NCBI RefSeq assembly: GCF_900106755.1
Contig: NZ_FNNN01000005.1
Location: 62,001-126,000, forward strand
Source: Bacteroides faecis MAJ27
Lineage (GTDB): Bacteria; Bacteroidota; Bacteroidia; Bacteroidales; Bacteroidaceae
Reading direction: 5' to 3'
DNA length: 64,000 bases
This document shows, piece by piece, positions 51,678 through 58,419 of this stretch; the first letter of the stretch is position 1, and each line of letters starts with the position of its first letter. The notes beneath the pieces were generated by a model. It did not search any database. It saw only the letters and a list, made by a program, of their open reading frames with translations, and was not told where the DNA came from. Made by a program: the position numbers and the translations under genes.

Positions 51678-51787
51678 ATAGAGTAAGTATAAGGAACAAA
51701 TAGAGTAACTATGCTTGGCGGATAGCGTCACTATGCTTGGTAAATAGCGTAACTATACTTGTAAGATAGCGTCAGTATCGTGAAAAT
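51678..51787. repeat. Five tandem 22-bp units with a near-palindromic core
   Basis: Units start at 51678, 51700, 51722, 51744 and 51766. Each opens with a version of ATAGCGTCACTAT (ATAGAGTAAGTAT, ATAGAGTAACTAT, ATAGCGTCACTAT, ATAGCGTAACTAT, ATAGCGTCAGTAT) followed by a 9-bp spacer such as GCTTGGTAA. Period and core agree with the array at 5705-5792. The site is intergenic, 350 bp upstream of the lipoprotein/radical SAM operon. There are too many differences between units, and no unique spacers, for a CRISPR array. Confidence 0.85.
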
Positions 51788-52034
51788 GAGTAAAAACGTA
51801 CTGTTTTAGAGCTTCCTTTTTTCTATATCATTCGTTATGCCCGTTGAATCAGATAGTGCAGAAGGGAAGATGTCTTGTGAATTAGTTCGCATTGAGAGTG
51901 GAAATAGAAAGAATGAGTGTGCAGAGTGACGAGTTTTATATCATAAAGGAGTGATACTGATAAATCGCTAATCGCTTAGAATCGAATAAAAATATCGGGT
52001 ATGATGATAGACTGGAAATATGGAAGCTATGGGG

Positions 52035-52080
52035 AAGCTAAAATACAAAGTGTCAAAAATGACACTTTGTATTTTAGCTT
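52035..52080. repeat. Perfect 21-bp inverted repeat with AAAA loop
   Basis: 52035-52055 and 52060-52080 pair without a mismatch; the arms begin AAGCTAAAATACAAAG. Such a hairpin would be stable in RNA. It is about 200 bp downstream of the DoxD/DoxA gene (minus strand), too far for an ordinary terminator, and lies in a gene-free region. Confidence 0.8.
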
Positions 52081-52282
52081 TTAGAGTGAGTCTTAGCATG
52101 GCTATGCATCTCACCTGGTGGAAAATTCACACTGAAATAGATAATCGATGTCGTAGGAATGTTATAGTGGAGAAAATGTGGAGGAACATTGGCTTGCGAA
52201 ACAGAGGGAATTCTATTCTTGTGGCAATCTATAGTTTACTGATATCCACCTTCTGTTTGTTTTCAGATGCTGCTGATTTTAC

Positions 52283-53308
52283 TTAATCGACAGTAATATC
52301 TTGCTTCCAGGTTATCCCGCTTATGTCTGTCAAAGTAAGTTCATACCTGCCTTTGGGCAAATTCTGTAGACTGCTGTCTTTTATTGTAAGGGTTGCTTTA
52401 CTCCCTAACGGAATGATTAGGCTGTGCTTGCCCGGAGTTACCTTGGCTATATAGTCATTTTTAATTCCGGTAAGAGGGAATCGGGAAAGTTCTTCTCCAT
52501 CTTTTTGAAGTATGGTCTTTCCTCTGGAATCTTTTAAAGTAATACCTATAAGGAATGATCCGTATACATCCGCACCTTCTATACGGTATACTTTAAAGTT
52601 GAGGGCATCATTGTGGATATCTGCATTGGATATCTCCAGTTTTGGTTTGACTGATTTATTATGTAGCGGTCCCCACACACCATTGTGAAATTCCTGATTG
52701 GTATATAGAGTAAGAATGAAAAGTAGTATCGCTCCGGTTATCGCCACTTTACTGAATTGCTTAATAGGTAGCGGGAGTTCACCGGAGGTGAGCCATACAA
52801 GCCATTTCTTTTTGGACAGTTTGGATTGGAACAAATGATCTAATGAATACTTTCCGCCTCCGGACAGGAAAATGGTAAACCCTGCGGCTACTCCCAAAAT
52901 GCCGATTTGCCATTCGTCAAGACAGGTAGTACCTAGCCAGCCGGAGCCTAGGAGAATACCGAATGCCAGGCTGAATACACCGATGCTCATTAACCTGGTG
53001 AAGAAACCAAGCATATAAAGGAGCCCGACAACGCCTTCTACTAAAGTGAAAATAAGCATTGCCCACCAAAGTAAATCGGGGGTGCTGACCAGGTATTCAA
53101 TAATGGGTTTGATACCAATAGAGTTGGGAAGGAAATGATTGAATTTTTCTCCGATGTATCCGCTGCTGTCCGGAATGAGCTTGTTTTCGAGGACAAGTCT
53201 GCGCCAGAAAGCTGAGAAGTAAGTCCAGCCGACTATCAATCGTAGTGAAAGAGTGAAAATACCTGCAAGTACGTAGGCTTTGGTTTGTTCTTGTTGCTGT
53301 GTCACCAT
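52283..53308 (-). CDS. DoxD/DoxA-like fusion (TQO small subunit-type membrane protein)
   Basis: A 341-residue protein from ATG 53308. A longer frame to 53419 exists, but those bases form a large hairpin. The N-terminal part (about residues 10-170) is a DoxD/DoxX-type membrane domain: LRLIVGWTYFSAFWRRLVLE, then LLWWAMLIFTLVEGVVGLLY and CLDEWQIGILGVAAGFTIFL. After another helix near residue 205 comes a periplasmic beta domain (YRIEGADVYGSFLIGITLKD to YELTLTDISGITWKQDITVD) like DoxA. In Acidianus DoxDA is the thiosulfate:quinone oxidoreductase small part; in Bacteroides the electron donor is unknown. Confidence 0.82.
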   Translation of the reverse strand: MVTQQQEQTKAYVLAGIFTLSLRLIVGWTYFSAFWRRLVLENKLIPDSSGYIGEKFNHFLPNSIGIKPIIEYLVSTPDLLWWAMLIFTLVEGVVGLLYMLGFFTRLMSIGVFSLAFGILLGSGWLGTTCLDEWQIGILGVAAGFTIFLSGGGKYSLDHLFQSKLSKKKWLVWLTSGELPLPIKQFSKVAITGAILLFILTLYTNQEFHNGVWGPLHNKSVKPKLEISNADIHNDALNFKVYRIEGADVYGSFLIGITLKDSRGKTILQKDGEELSRFPLTGIKNDYIAKVTPGKHSLIIPLGSKATLTIKDSSLQNLPKGRYELTLTDISGITWKQDITVD

Positions 53309-53335
53309 ACTGCTTGTTGTTAGTTTGTTGTTGAG

Positions 53336-53408
53336 AGAATCGTTTCTTATTAAACAAGTTTCCAATGGAAAATGTTCTAAAGGAAACCTGTTTTTATGAA
53401 ACGATTCT
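53336..53408 (-). promoter_or_regulatory. Structured leader upstream of the DoxD/DoxA gene
   Basis: Perfect 11-bp arms (AGAATCGTTTC at 53336-53346, GAAACGATTCT at 53398-53408) enclose a second, imperfect pair (AACAAGTTTCC with GGAAACCTGTT). Together they could fold into one long stem in the 5' leader. A -7-like TAGCTTTG lies just upstream on the minus strand (53440-53433). Confidence 0.5.
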
Positions 53409-53459
53409 ACTCGAGACAAACTACATACAAAACAAAGCTAACAATGCAAAAGTTATTTT

Positions 53460-53822
53460 TTAAACGGCTATCTTTATGCCTTCTTTTTTATTACAATACC
53501 GCTTGCATTGTTGGCAAAGGTCATATCCCAGCATGGCTCCCAGAATGAAATCTTCCTCAGCTGTCAGTTGGTTTAAGGGACGAATGATGATGTGCCGCAT
53601 GGCTTCCATGCATTCAGGCTTGCCAAAAAACAGGTTAATCTTGTTAGTACCTACTTCTTGTATCATATAACTGATCTTCTGATTCTTCAGCCGGCGGATA
53701 GCAAATTCTTCGTGCTCTCTGCTCATCGTATAGAGTACCATATTGCGTACGCCTTTCTTGAACTCATAAATGTGGTTGAGGAAAATCCGGATTTCTCCGG
53801 GAATGATTCTTTCGGTAGCCAT
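53460..53822 (-). CDS. DUF2023 family protein
   Basis: A 120-residue soluble protein. It contains IRIFLNHIYEFKKGVRNMVL, then INLFFGKPECMEAMRHIIIR and a C-terminal Cys-rich stretch GYDLCQQCKRYC (a CxxCxxxC pattern) that may bind a metal or cluster. The pattern and the position right after flavodoxin fit DUF2023, a family that tends to accompany flavodoxin genes in Bacteroidetes. Its role may be in flavodoxin handling or as a redox partner; this is inference. It starts 33 bp after the flavodoxin stop. Confidence 0.78.
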   Translation of the reverse strand: MATERIIPGEIRIFLNHIYEFKKGVRNMVLYTMSREHEEFAIRRLKNQKISYMIQEVGTNKINLFFGKPECMEAMRHIIIRPLNQLTAEEDFILGAMLGYDLCQQCKRYCNKKEGIKIAV

Positions 53823-53855
53823 AATGCAAACTGTTATTTAATATGGAGATAAAGA

Positions 53856-54362
53856 TTAGCTGATTTCTTGCTTTATTTGTTCAGCCCATGTGCTGATACG
53901 TTCATCGGTCTGACCGTCTTCATTGACTTCGTCGAGTGGGAGACCCACGAATTTACCGTTCACGACAGCGGTAGAAGAATCGAATGTATAACCGGCAGTG
54001 TCTACTGCTCCACAAAACTTGCAATGAGTGCCTTTCAACTCTTCATAAAGAATTCCGATGGCATCACAGAAAGTATCACTGTAAGAATCGGAATCACCGC
54101 AACCAAACAAGGCTACATGTTTGTGAGACAGGTCGCATTTCTTTAAAACTTTAACTCCGTCATACCAGTCGTCCTGTAATTCTCCGGCTCCCCATGTGGA
54201 GCTACCTAATACCAATACATCATATTCATTAACCAAAGCTTCAGTGAGTTTGGATACATCATAAATATGTGTGGAAGGAACTTCTAGTTTTTCTGCAATC
54301 CGACGGGCGAGGTCTTCTGTTGTTCCGGTTGTGGAACCATAAAATACTCCAATTTTATTCAT
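53856..54362 (-). CDS. fldA: Flavodoxin
   Basis: A 168-residue flavodoxin of the long-chain type from ATG 54362. An in-frame ATG at 54392 falls inside the promoter, so it is not used. The FMN phosphate loop is GVFYGSTTGTTEDLARRIAE at the N-terminus; the flavin loops include LGSSTWGAGELQDDWYDG and FGCGDSDSYSDTFCDAIGIL. It carries one or two electrons for cytoplasmic reductases, often in place of ferredoxin when iron is short. A promoter -7 element lies 27 bp upstream, and the DUF2023 gene follows. Confidence 0.95.
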   Translation of the reverse strand: MNKIGVFYGSTTGTTEDLARRIAEKLEVPSTHIYDVSKLTEALVNEYDVLVLGSSTWGAGELQDDWYDGVKVLKKCDLSHKHVALFGCGDSDSYSDTFCDAIGILYEELKGTHCKFCGAVDTAGYTFDSSTAVVNGKFVGLPLDEVNEDGQTDERISTWAEQIKQEIS

Positions 54363-54389
54363 CTTTGATTCTATTTTAATGTGATGGTG

Positions 54390-54397
54390 CAAAGATA
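54390..54397 (-). promoter_or_regulatory. -7 element of the flavodoxin promoter
   Basis: TATCTTTG on the minus strand lies 27 bp upstream of ATG 54362. No TTG partner is obvious at the usual distance. Confidence 0.55.
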
Positions 54398-54420
54398 GAG
54401 GGTATCGGAGACATAGAAAA

Positions 54421-54468
54421 TCCCCATTTATAATGGAATAATTGCTTCATTCTCATTATAAATGGGGA
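54421..54468 (-). terminator. Terminator of the AICAR transformylase gene
   Basis: A perfect 15-bp stem (TCCCCATTTATAATG at 54421-54435 with its complement at 54454-54468) lies 44 bp past the stop, on the minus strand followed by TTTTCTATG. Confidence 0.7.
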
Positions 54469-54512
54469 TAAAATAGAATATGGAACTGTAAATTAGTTGA
54501 GACCAATCCTTT

Positions 54513-55688
54513 TTAATGGTGGAACAGGCGAATACCTGTGAATGCCATCGCCATATTATACTTGTCGCAAGTACTGATAACATGGTCATCGCGTACAGAA
54601 CCACCCGGCTGTGCGATATAGCTTACACCGCTTTTATGCGCGCGTTCGATATTGTCTCCGAAAGGGAAGAATGCGTCAGAGCCTAAAGCCACTCCTGTCA
54701 TTGTATCCAGCCACGCACGTTTCTCTTCACGGGTCAGCACTTCCGGCTTTTCTGTGAAGAATTGCTGCCAGATACCTTCTGCTAATACATCGTCGTGATC
54801 TTCTGAGATATAAACGTCAATCGTATTGTCACGGTCTGCGCGGCGGATCTTTTCAATCCAGGGCAGATTCATCACTTTCGGGTGTTGGCGGAGATACCAG
54901 ATATCAGCTTTGTTTCCGGCAAGGCGTGTACAGTGGATACGTGACTGTTGTCCGGCACCGATACCAATCGCTTGTCCGTCTTTTGCATAGCATACGGAAT
55001 TGGATTGTGTATATTTTAAGGTGATTAGTGCAATAATCAGGTCACGCTTTGCTTCAGCCGGAATTTCTTTGTTTTGCGTAGGCATTTCTTTCAAAAGACT
55101 CTCGTCTATTTTCAGTTCGTTTCTGCCTTGCTCAAAAGTAACTCCAAAAACATCTTTATGCTCAATAGGGGCCGGACGGTAAGCCGGATCTATTTTGATG
55201 ACATTGTAAGTTCCTTTTCTTTTGTTTTTTAGAATTTCCAGGGCTTCGGGAGTATAATCAGGTGCAATTACACCATCAGATACTTCACGATTGATGATGC
55301 GTGCTGTTTCTTCGTCACAAGTGTCGGACAGTGCGATAAAGTCTCCGTAAGAAGACATACGGTCGGCACCACGTGCACGTGCATAGGCAGTAGCCAGTGG
55401 CGATAGTTTTACATCATCTACAAAATAGATTTTCTTCAGCGTGTCGCTCATTTCTACGGCAACAGCAGCCCCTGCCGGGCTGACGTGTTTGAATGATGCA
55501 GCCGCCGGAAGGCCGGTAGCTTCTTTCAGTTCTTTTACTAGTTGCCAACTGTTGAATGCATCCAACAGATTGATATAACCGGGGCGTCCGTTTAATACCT
55601 CAATAGGTAGTTCGCCTTCTTTCATGAAGATACGGGCAGGCTTTTGATTCGGGTTGCAGCCGTATTTCAGTTCGAGTTCGTTTGCCAT
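54513..55688 (-). CDS. Stand-alone AICAR transformylase (PurH C-terminal-type)
   Basis: A 391-residue enzyme that matches only the transformylase half of PurH. It starts directly with LKYGCNPNQKPARIFMKEGE, where this domain begins, and has the catalytic FKHVSPAGAAVAVEMSD near residue 67, LRQHPKVMNLPW and the final FPFGDNIERAHKSGVSYIAQ, PGGSVRDDHVI. The IMP cyclohydrolase (MGS-like) half is absent. It converts AICAR and 10-formyl-THF to FAICAR in purine synthesis. A second, full-length purH probably exists elsewhere in such genomes, so its exact role may be as a paralogue. It is monocistronic with its own terminator. Confidence 0.9.
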   Translation of the reverse strand: MANELELKYGCNPNQKPARIFMKEGELPIEVLNGRPGYINLLDAFNSWQLVKELKEATGLPAAASFKHVSPAGAAVAVEMSDTLKKIYFVDDVKLSPLATAYARARGADRMSSYGDFIALSDTCDEETARIINREVSDGVIAPDYTPEALEILKNKRKGTYNVIKIDPAYRPAPIEHKDVFGVTFEQGRNELKIDESLLKEMPTQNKEIPAEAKRDLIIALITLKYTQSNSVCYAKDGQAIGIGAGQQSRIHCTRLAGNKADIWYLRQHPKVMNLPWIEKIRRADRDNTIDVYISEDHDDVLAEGIWQQFFTEKPEVLTREEKRAWLDTMTGVALGSDAFFPFGDNIERAHKSGVSYIAQPGGSVRDDHVISTCDKYNMAMAFTGIRLFHH

Positions 55689-55727
55689 ATTTTTAATTAT
55701 GAATTACTGATTACAGATTGATAGCGA

Positions 55728-55735
55728 CAAAATTA
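55728..55735 (-). promoter_or_regulatory. -7 element of the AICAR transformylase promoter
   Basis: TAATTTTG on the minus strand lies 39 bp upstream of the start codon at 55688. The -33 partner is not clear. Confidence 0.4.
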
Positions 55736-55834
55736 CTAAAAAAAGAATAGCCAGCCTACACTCCTGTTATAAATTAGTAACATGTAATTAGTATTTGGAA
55801 AACTGTAAACAGCGAAAATACCTATTTGTGGTGA

Positions 55835-55865
55835 TTGCATATCCTCGAAATATTCCGTTTCTTTG
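55835..55865 (+). promoter_or_regulatory. Promoter of the hemerythrin/LuxR operon
   Basis: TTG at 55835-55837 and TTTCTTTG at 55858-55865 are 20 bp apart, with one change from the TAnnTTTG consensus. The -33 context GGTGATTGCAT matches that of small RNA candidate A. Confidence 0.5.
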
Positions 55866-55890
55866 CAGTCGCTAATATAAATAGGTGTAA

Positions 55891-56595
55891 ATGGATAATT
55901 TGCAAAAATACAAACCAACTGATAAGATGATCGATCTCATCAGTGATAACTATTCCTTGTTACAAGTGATGAGCCGTTTCGGTCTTTCGTTGGGATTTGG
56001 TGACAAGACAGTGAAAGAAGTCTGTGAGCTCAATGGAGTAGATTGCCGGACTTTCCTGATTGTAGTCAATTTTATGTCTGAAGGTTTCTCCCGAATGGAT
56101 GGAAGCAGTGAGGATATTTCTATTCCTGCACTGATTGATTATCTGCGGCAAGCCCATATTTATTTCCTGGACTTTTCTCTCCCTGCGATTCGTCGTAAAT
56201 TGATTGAAGCAATTGACTGCTCACAGGATGATGTCGCTTTTCTGATCCTCAAATTCTTCGATGAATATACACGGGAAGTGCGTAAGCATATGGACTACGA
56301 AGAGAAAACGGTATTTAAGTATGTGGATGCGCTGATAAATGGCAATGCTCCCAGAAATTATCAGATCAGCACATTCTCCAAACATCATGACCAAGTGGGA
56401 GAGAAGCTGACAGAGCTGAAGAATATCATCATTAAATATTGTCCAGCCAAAACCAATGAGAATCTGTTGAACGCGGCTCTTTTCGATATATATGCTTGTG
56501 AGGCCGGTTTGGAATCTCATTGTAAAGTTGAAGATTATATTTTTGTTCCTGCCATTCTGAAGCTGGAAAGGAGGATTAGGGAAAATGAAAAATAA
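55891..56595 (+). CDS. Hemerythrin-domain protein, RIC/YtfE-like
   Basis: A 234-residue cytoplasmic protein. Residues about 12-65 look like the ScdA_N segment of RIC proteins (MIDLISDNYSLLQVMSRFGL, KTVKEVCELNGVDCRTFLIV). The hemerythrin bundle follows with several of the expected iron ligands: EYTREVRKHMDYEEKTVFKY (HxxxE), TFSKHHDQVGEKL, and GLESHCKVEDYIFVPAI (HxxxE). RIC-type proteins bind a di-iron centre and help repair iron-sulfur clusters after nitric oxide or oxidative stress. It overlaps the downstream LuxR-type regulator by 11 bp, which implies a joint function. Confidence 0.88.
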   Translation: MDNLQKYKPTDKMIDLISDNYSLLQVMSRFGLSLGFGDKTVKEVCELNGVDCRTFLIVVNFMSEGFSRMDGSSEDISIPALIDYLRQAHIYFLDFSLPAIRRKLIEAIDCSQDDVAFLILKFFDEYTREVRKHMDYEEKTVFKYVDALINGNAPRNYQISTFSKHHDQVGEKLTELKNIIIKYCPAKTNENLLNAALFDIYACEAGLESHCKVEDYIFVPAILKLERRIRENEK

Positions 56596-57196
56596 CGAAG
56601 CCGTTCGAATAGCGATTGCCGAAACCTCAGTAATTATTCGAGGAGGGCTGACCGCTGCCTTGAAGCGCCTTCCTAATGTGAAGGTGCAGCCTATAGAATT
56701 ACTATCGGTTGAAGCACTGAATGATTGTCTGCGTACGCAGTACCCGGAAATGTTGATTGTAAATCCTGCTTTTGGTGATTACTTTGATGTGAATCGGTTC
56801 CGGGAAGAAACTGCTGGCAAGAAAATACGTTTGATTGCCTTGGTTACTTCTTTCGTAGATGCCGCTTTGCTGAGTAAATACGATGAGTCTATTTCCATCT
56901 TCGATGACTTGGATATTCTTTCTAAAAAGATTCATGGACTGCTGAATCTGGTTTCGGAAGAAGAGGAGGTTGACAGTCAGGAAGCGCTTAGTCAACGAGA
57001 GAAAGAGATCGTGATTTGTGTGGTGAAAGGCATGACAAATAAGGAGATTGCGGAAAATCTGTTTTTATCTATCCATACTGTTATTACTCACCGTAGAAAT
57101 ATCAGCAAAAAGCTACAGATACATAGTGCGGCTGGATTGACTATTTATGCCATTGTAAATAAGCTTGTTACACTTAATGATGTGAAGGATTTATAA
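56585..57196 (+). CDS. LuxR/NarL-type regulator with degenerate receiver domain
   Basis: A 203-residue protein. The C-terminal part is a complete GerE HTH (LSQREKEIVICVVKGMTNKE, IAENLFLSIHTVITHRRNIS, KKLQIHSAAGL). The N-terminal 120 residues have the shape of a receiver domain (VRIAIAETSVIIRGGLTAAL), but the phospho-acceptor position reads MLIVNPAFGDYFD, with Asn where Asp is expected, and the acidic pair near the start is missing. So it is unlikely to be phosphorylated and may sense something else, perhaps through the co-encoded hemerythrin protein. It starts inside the hemerythrin gene (11-bp overlap). Confidence 0.85.
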   Translation: MKNNEAVRIAIAETSVIIRGGLTAALKRLPNVKVQPIELLSVEALNDCLRTQYPEMLIVNPAFGDYFDVNRFREETAGKKIRLIALVTSFVDAALLSKYDESISIFDDLDILSKKIHGLLNLVSEEEEVDSQEALSQREKEIVICVVKGMTNKEIAENLFLSIHTVITHRRNISKKLQIHSAAGLTIYAIVNKLVTLNDVKDL

Positions 57197-57228
57197 CCTT
57201 CAAATTATGTTATAAAATCTGAAACCGT

Positions 57229-57258
57229 TTGCGAACACGGAAACTTTTCGTACCTTTG
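57229..57258 (+). promoter_or_regulatory. Promoter of the 57.3-kb RNA candidate
   Basis: TTG at 57229-57231 and TACCTTTG at 57251-57258 are 19 bp apart, a close match to consensus. No coding region follows on this strand. Confidence 0.75.
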
Positions 57259-57262
57259 CAGA

Positions 57263-57522
57263 GCAGTTGAGAAATTGCTATTAGTTTAAAAGGTAAAAGA
57301 AAAGATTATTAAGGTATTAGATTTAAATAATAAAGGTATTAAATTTTTTAGTGTTCAATAGGACATTTTTTGGTAAAAGGTAAAAAGGATAGCAATAGGT
57401 AAGAAGTTTAAAAGGTAAAAAGAAGATTGGTTTTCAGGAATTGAGGTAATAAAAGAAAAGCCTTCCTGGCTTTTCTGATGCTGTGGCGAGTGGTTCCCTT
57501 TTAGGAATTGACTCGTTTTTTT
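57263..57522 (+). ncRNA. 260-nt small RNA candidate with GGTA repeats
   Basis: A strong promoter (57229-57258) and a terminator (57487-57522) delimit about 260 nt without an ORF. The 5' two thirds is A-rich and carries at least eight GGTA words in an A/T setting (GGTAAAAG, GGTATTAG, GGTATTAA and similar). A 9-bp hairpin (AGAAAAGCC with GGCTTTTCT, 57454-57476) precedes the terminator, and AGGAATTGA occurs twice. Repeated single-stranded words suggest a protein-binding sRNA. Multi-copy sRNA families are known in B. thetaiotaomicron, but I cannot say whether this is one. Confidence 0.55.
57487..57522 (+). terminator. Terminator of the 57.3-kb RNA candidate
   Basis: A stem with an internal bulge (CGAGT..TTCC with GGAA..ACTCG) is followed by seven T (57516-57522). 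Confidence 0.75.
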
Positions 57523-57600
57523 GTTTATAGATGCGGGGCACCGGAAAAGAAACAAACTGAAAACAACCGGGGTTTCGGATTGATCCTAAAGAATCGATAT

Positions 57601-57702
57601 AAAAACAAAATCCCGACGAAATCGCTTCGGCGGGACTCTATTTCATTTTTTACTTAAATGTGGCTACGTAATAAAATTATGACTAATTAATTCAATTCTG
57701 AT
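57601..57702 (-). ncRNA. Small RNA candidate B (paralogue of the one at 49.5 kb)
   Basis: A promoter at 57707-57737 (minus strand) opens a stretch of about 100 nt that ends at a GC-rich hairpin (57610-57634, CCCG.CGAA with TTCG.CGGG) followed on the minus strand by TTTTGTTTTT. The first 50 nt repeat the leader of candidate A. There is no ORF longer than a few codons. The short unit of promoter, conserved leader and terminator is what an independent sRNA gene looks like. Confidence 0.55.
57610..57634 (-). terminator. Terminator of small RNA B and possibly of the exopolysaccharide genes
   Basis: A hairpin with one mismatch in its stem is followed on the minus strand by TTTTGTTTTT (complement of 57601-57609). 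It is the first strong hairpin after the acyltransferase gene at 57796. Confidence 0.75.
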
Positions 57703-57706
57703 ACTG

Positions 57707-57737
57707 CAAAGATAGTGTGTTTCAGTATCTGTCACAA
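57707..57737 (-). promoter_or_regulatory. Promoter of small RNA candidate B
   Basis: On the minus strand TTG (57737-57735) and TATCTTTG (57714-57707) are 20 bp apart, the same geometry as at 49621-49651. The shared repeat covers 57657-57715. The -33 context is GGGGATTGTGAC. Confidence 0.7.
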
Positions 57738-57795
57738 TCCCCTTTATGAGGTATATTGCGTAGTTGTTCTCACTATTAATAATTAGAGGTAGGTA

Positions 57796-58419
57796 TCATT
57801 TTACTTTTTTCCACTCTTTGGTTGCGAAATCATAGGATTTGATCACTTTTGCAGGGCATCCGGCACAGATAGAGTATGCCGGGATGGAGCGGCTGACAAC
57901 GCTTCCGGCAGCTACTACACTGTGTTTTCCTAGAATTACTCCCGGTAGTATGACAGAATTTGCTCCTATCCACACATCATCTTCAATAGTAACGGGTTGG
58001 GTACTTACTCCCTGTTCATCGATTAATTTCTCCGCATCTTGATAATTGTGATTAAGTCCTGTGACTGTTATATTCTGGGCAAGATTCACATGGTTTCCTA
58101 TGCGAACCGGACCGATTAGGGTATTTCCCAGTCCGATACGGGTATAATCTCCAATAAATAAGTCTCCCACCGCATTATTAAGGCAGCAGAAATCCTCTAC
58201 TACTGAATAACATCCTAACGAGAACTGATTGAAAGGAGGAAGGTCTTTGCGGACACTGCGATAAATAACGGAACCTTTTCCACGTTTCAGATATACAAAA
58301 TAGAAGAGTCGTATCCACCAGTTGGGACGTGTTTTTACAGGATGCATAATAAAACGGTGTACAGCTTTTTTTAATGCTGGATTCTGTTTGATTCGCTGTT
58401 TTAGTGTCTTTTTCTCCAT
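57796..58419 (-). CDS. Hexapeptide-repeat acyltransferase
   Basis: A 207-residue transferase with a left-handed beta-helix. The hexapeptide repeats run from about residue 75 to 190: [20 protein letters not shown], then [20 protein letters not shown] and [20 protein letters not shown], ending in [12 protein letters not shown] catalytic His is likely in [14 protein letters not shown]. It resembles the serine-acetyltransferase/WbbJ-like enzymes that acetylate sugars in surface polysaccharides. It overlaps the upstream glycosyltransferase-like gene by 19 bp and is the last gene of the exopolysaccharide group. Confidence 0.88.
   Translation of the reverse strand: MEKKTLKQRIKQNPALKKAVHRFIMHPVKTRPNWWIRLFYFVYLKRGKGSVIYRSVRKDLPPFNQFSLGCYSVVEDFCCLNNAVGDLFIGDYTRIGLGNTLIGPVRIGNHVNLAQNITVTGLNHNYQDAEKLIDEQGVSTQPVTIEDDVWIGANSVILPGVILGKHSVVAAGSVVSRSIPAYSICAGCPAKVIKSYDFATKEWKKVK

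Larger units (their letters stand above)
51331..52282. other. 950-bp stretch without a credible gene
   Basis: Short ORFs here have no protein-like features. The region holds the -7 element for the lipoprotein gene (TATCTTTG, 51366-51359, minus strand), a five-unit 22-bp repeat array (51678-51787) and a perfect 21-bp hairpin (52035-52080). The rest shows nothing I can name. Confidence 0.6.

Noticed and set aside
51678..51787. Possible CRISPR array (five evenly spaced repeats).
   Set aside because: The 22-bp period leaves only about 9 bp between cores, repeats are imperfect, and no cas gene is near.
52020..52286. 88-codon ORF on the plus strand.
   Set aside because: It is read through both arms of the perfect 21-bp hairpin, and the composition is not protein-like (no domain, no start signal).
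54363..54392. Ten-residue N-terminal extension of flavodoxin.
   Set aside because: The extension overlaps the -7 element, and flavodoxins begin at the chosen Met.
49569..57715. The 60-bp direct repeat as the ends of a mobile element or integrated island.
   Set aside because: The genes between are ordinary core genes, no integrase or transposase is present, and the repeat coincides with promoter elements.
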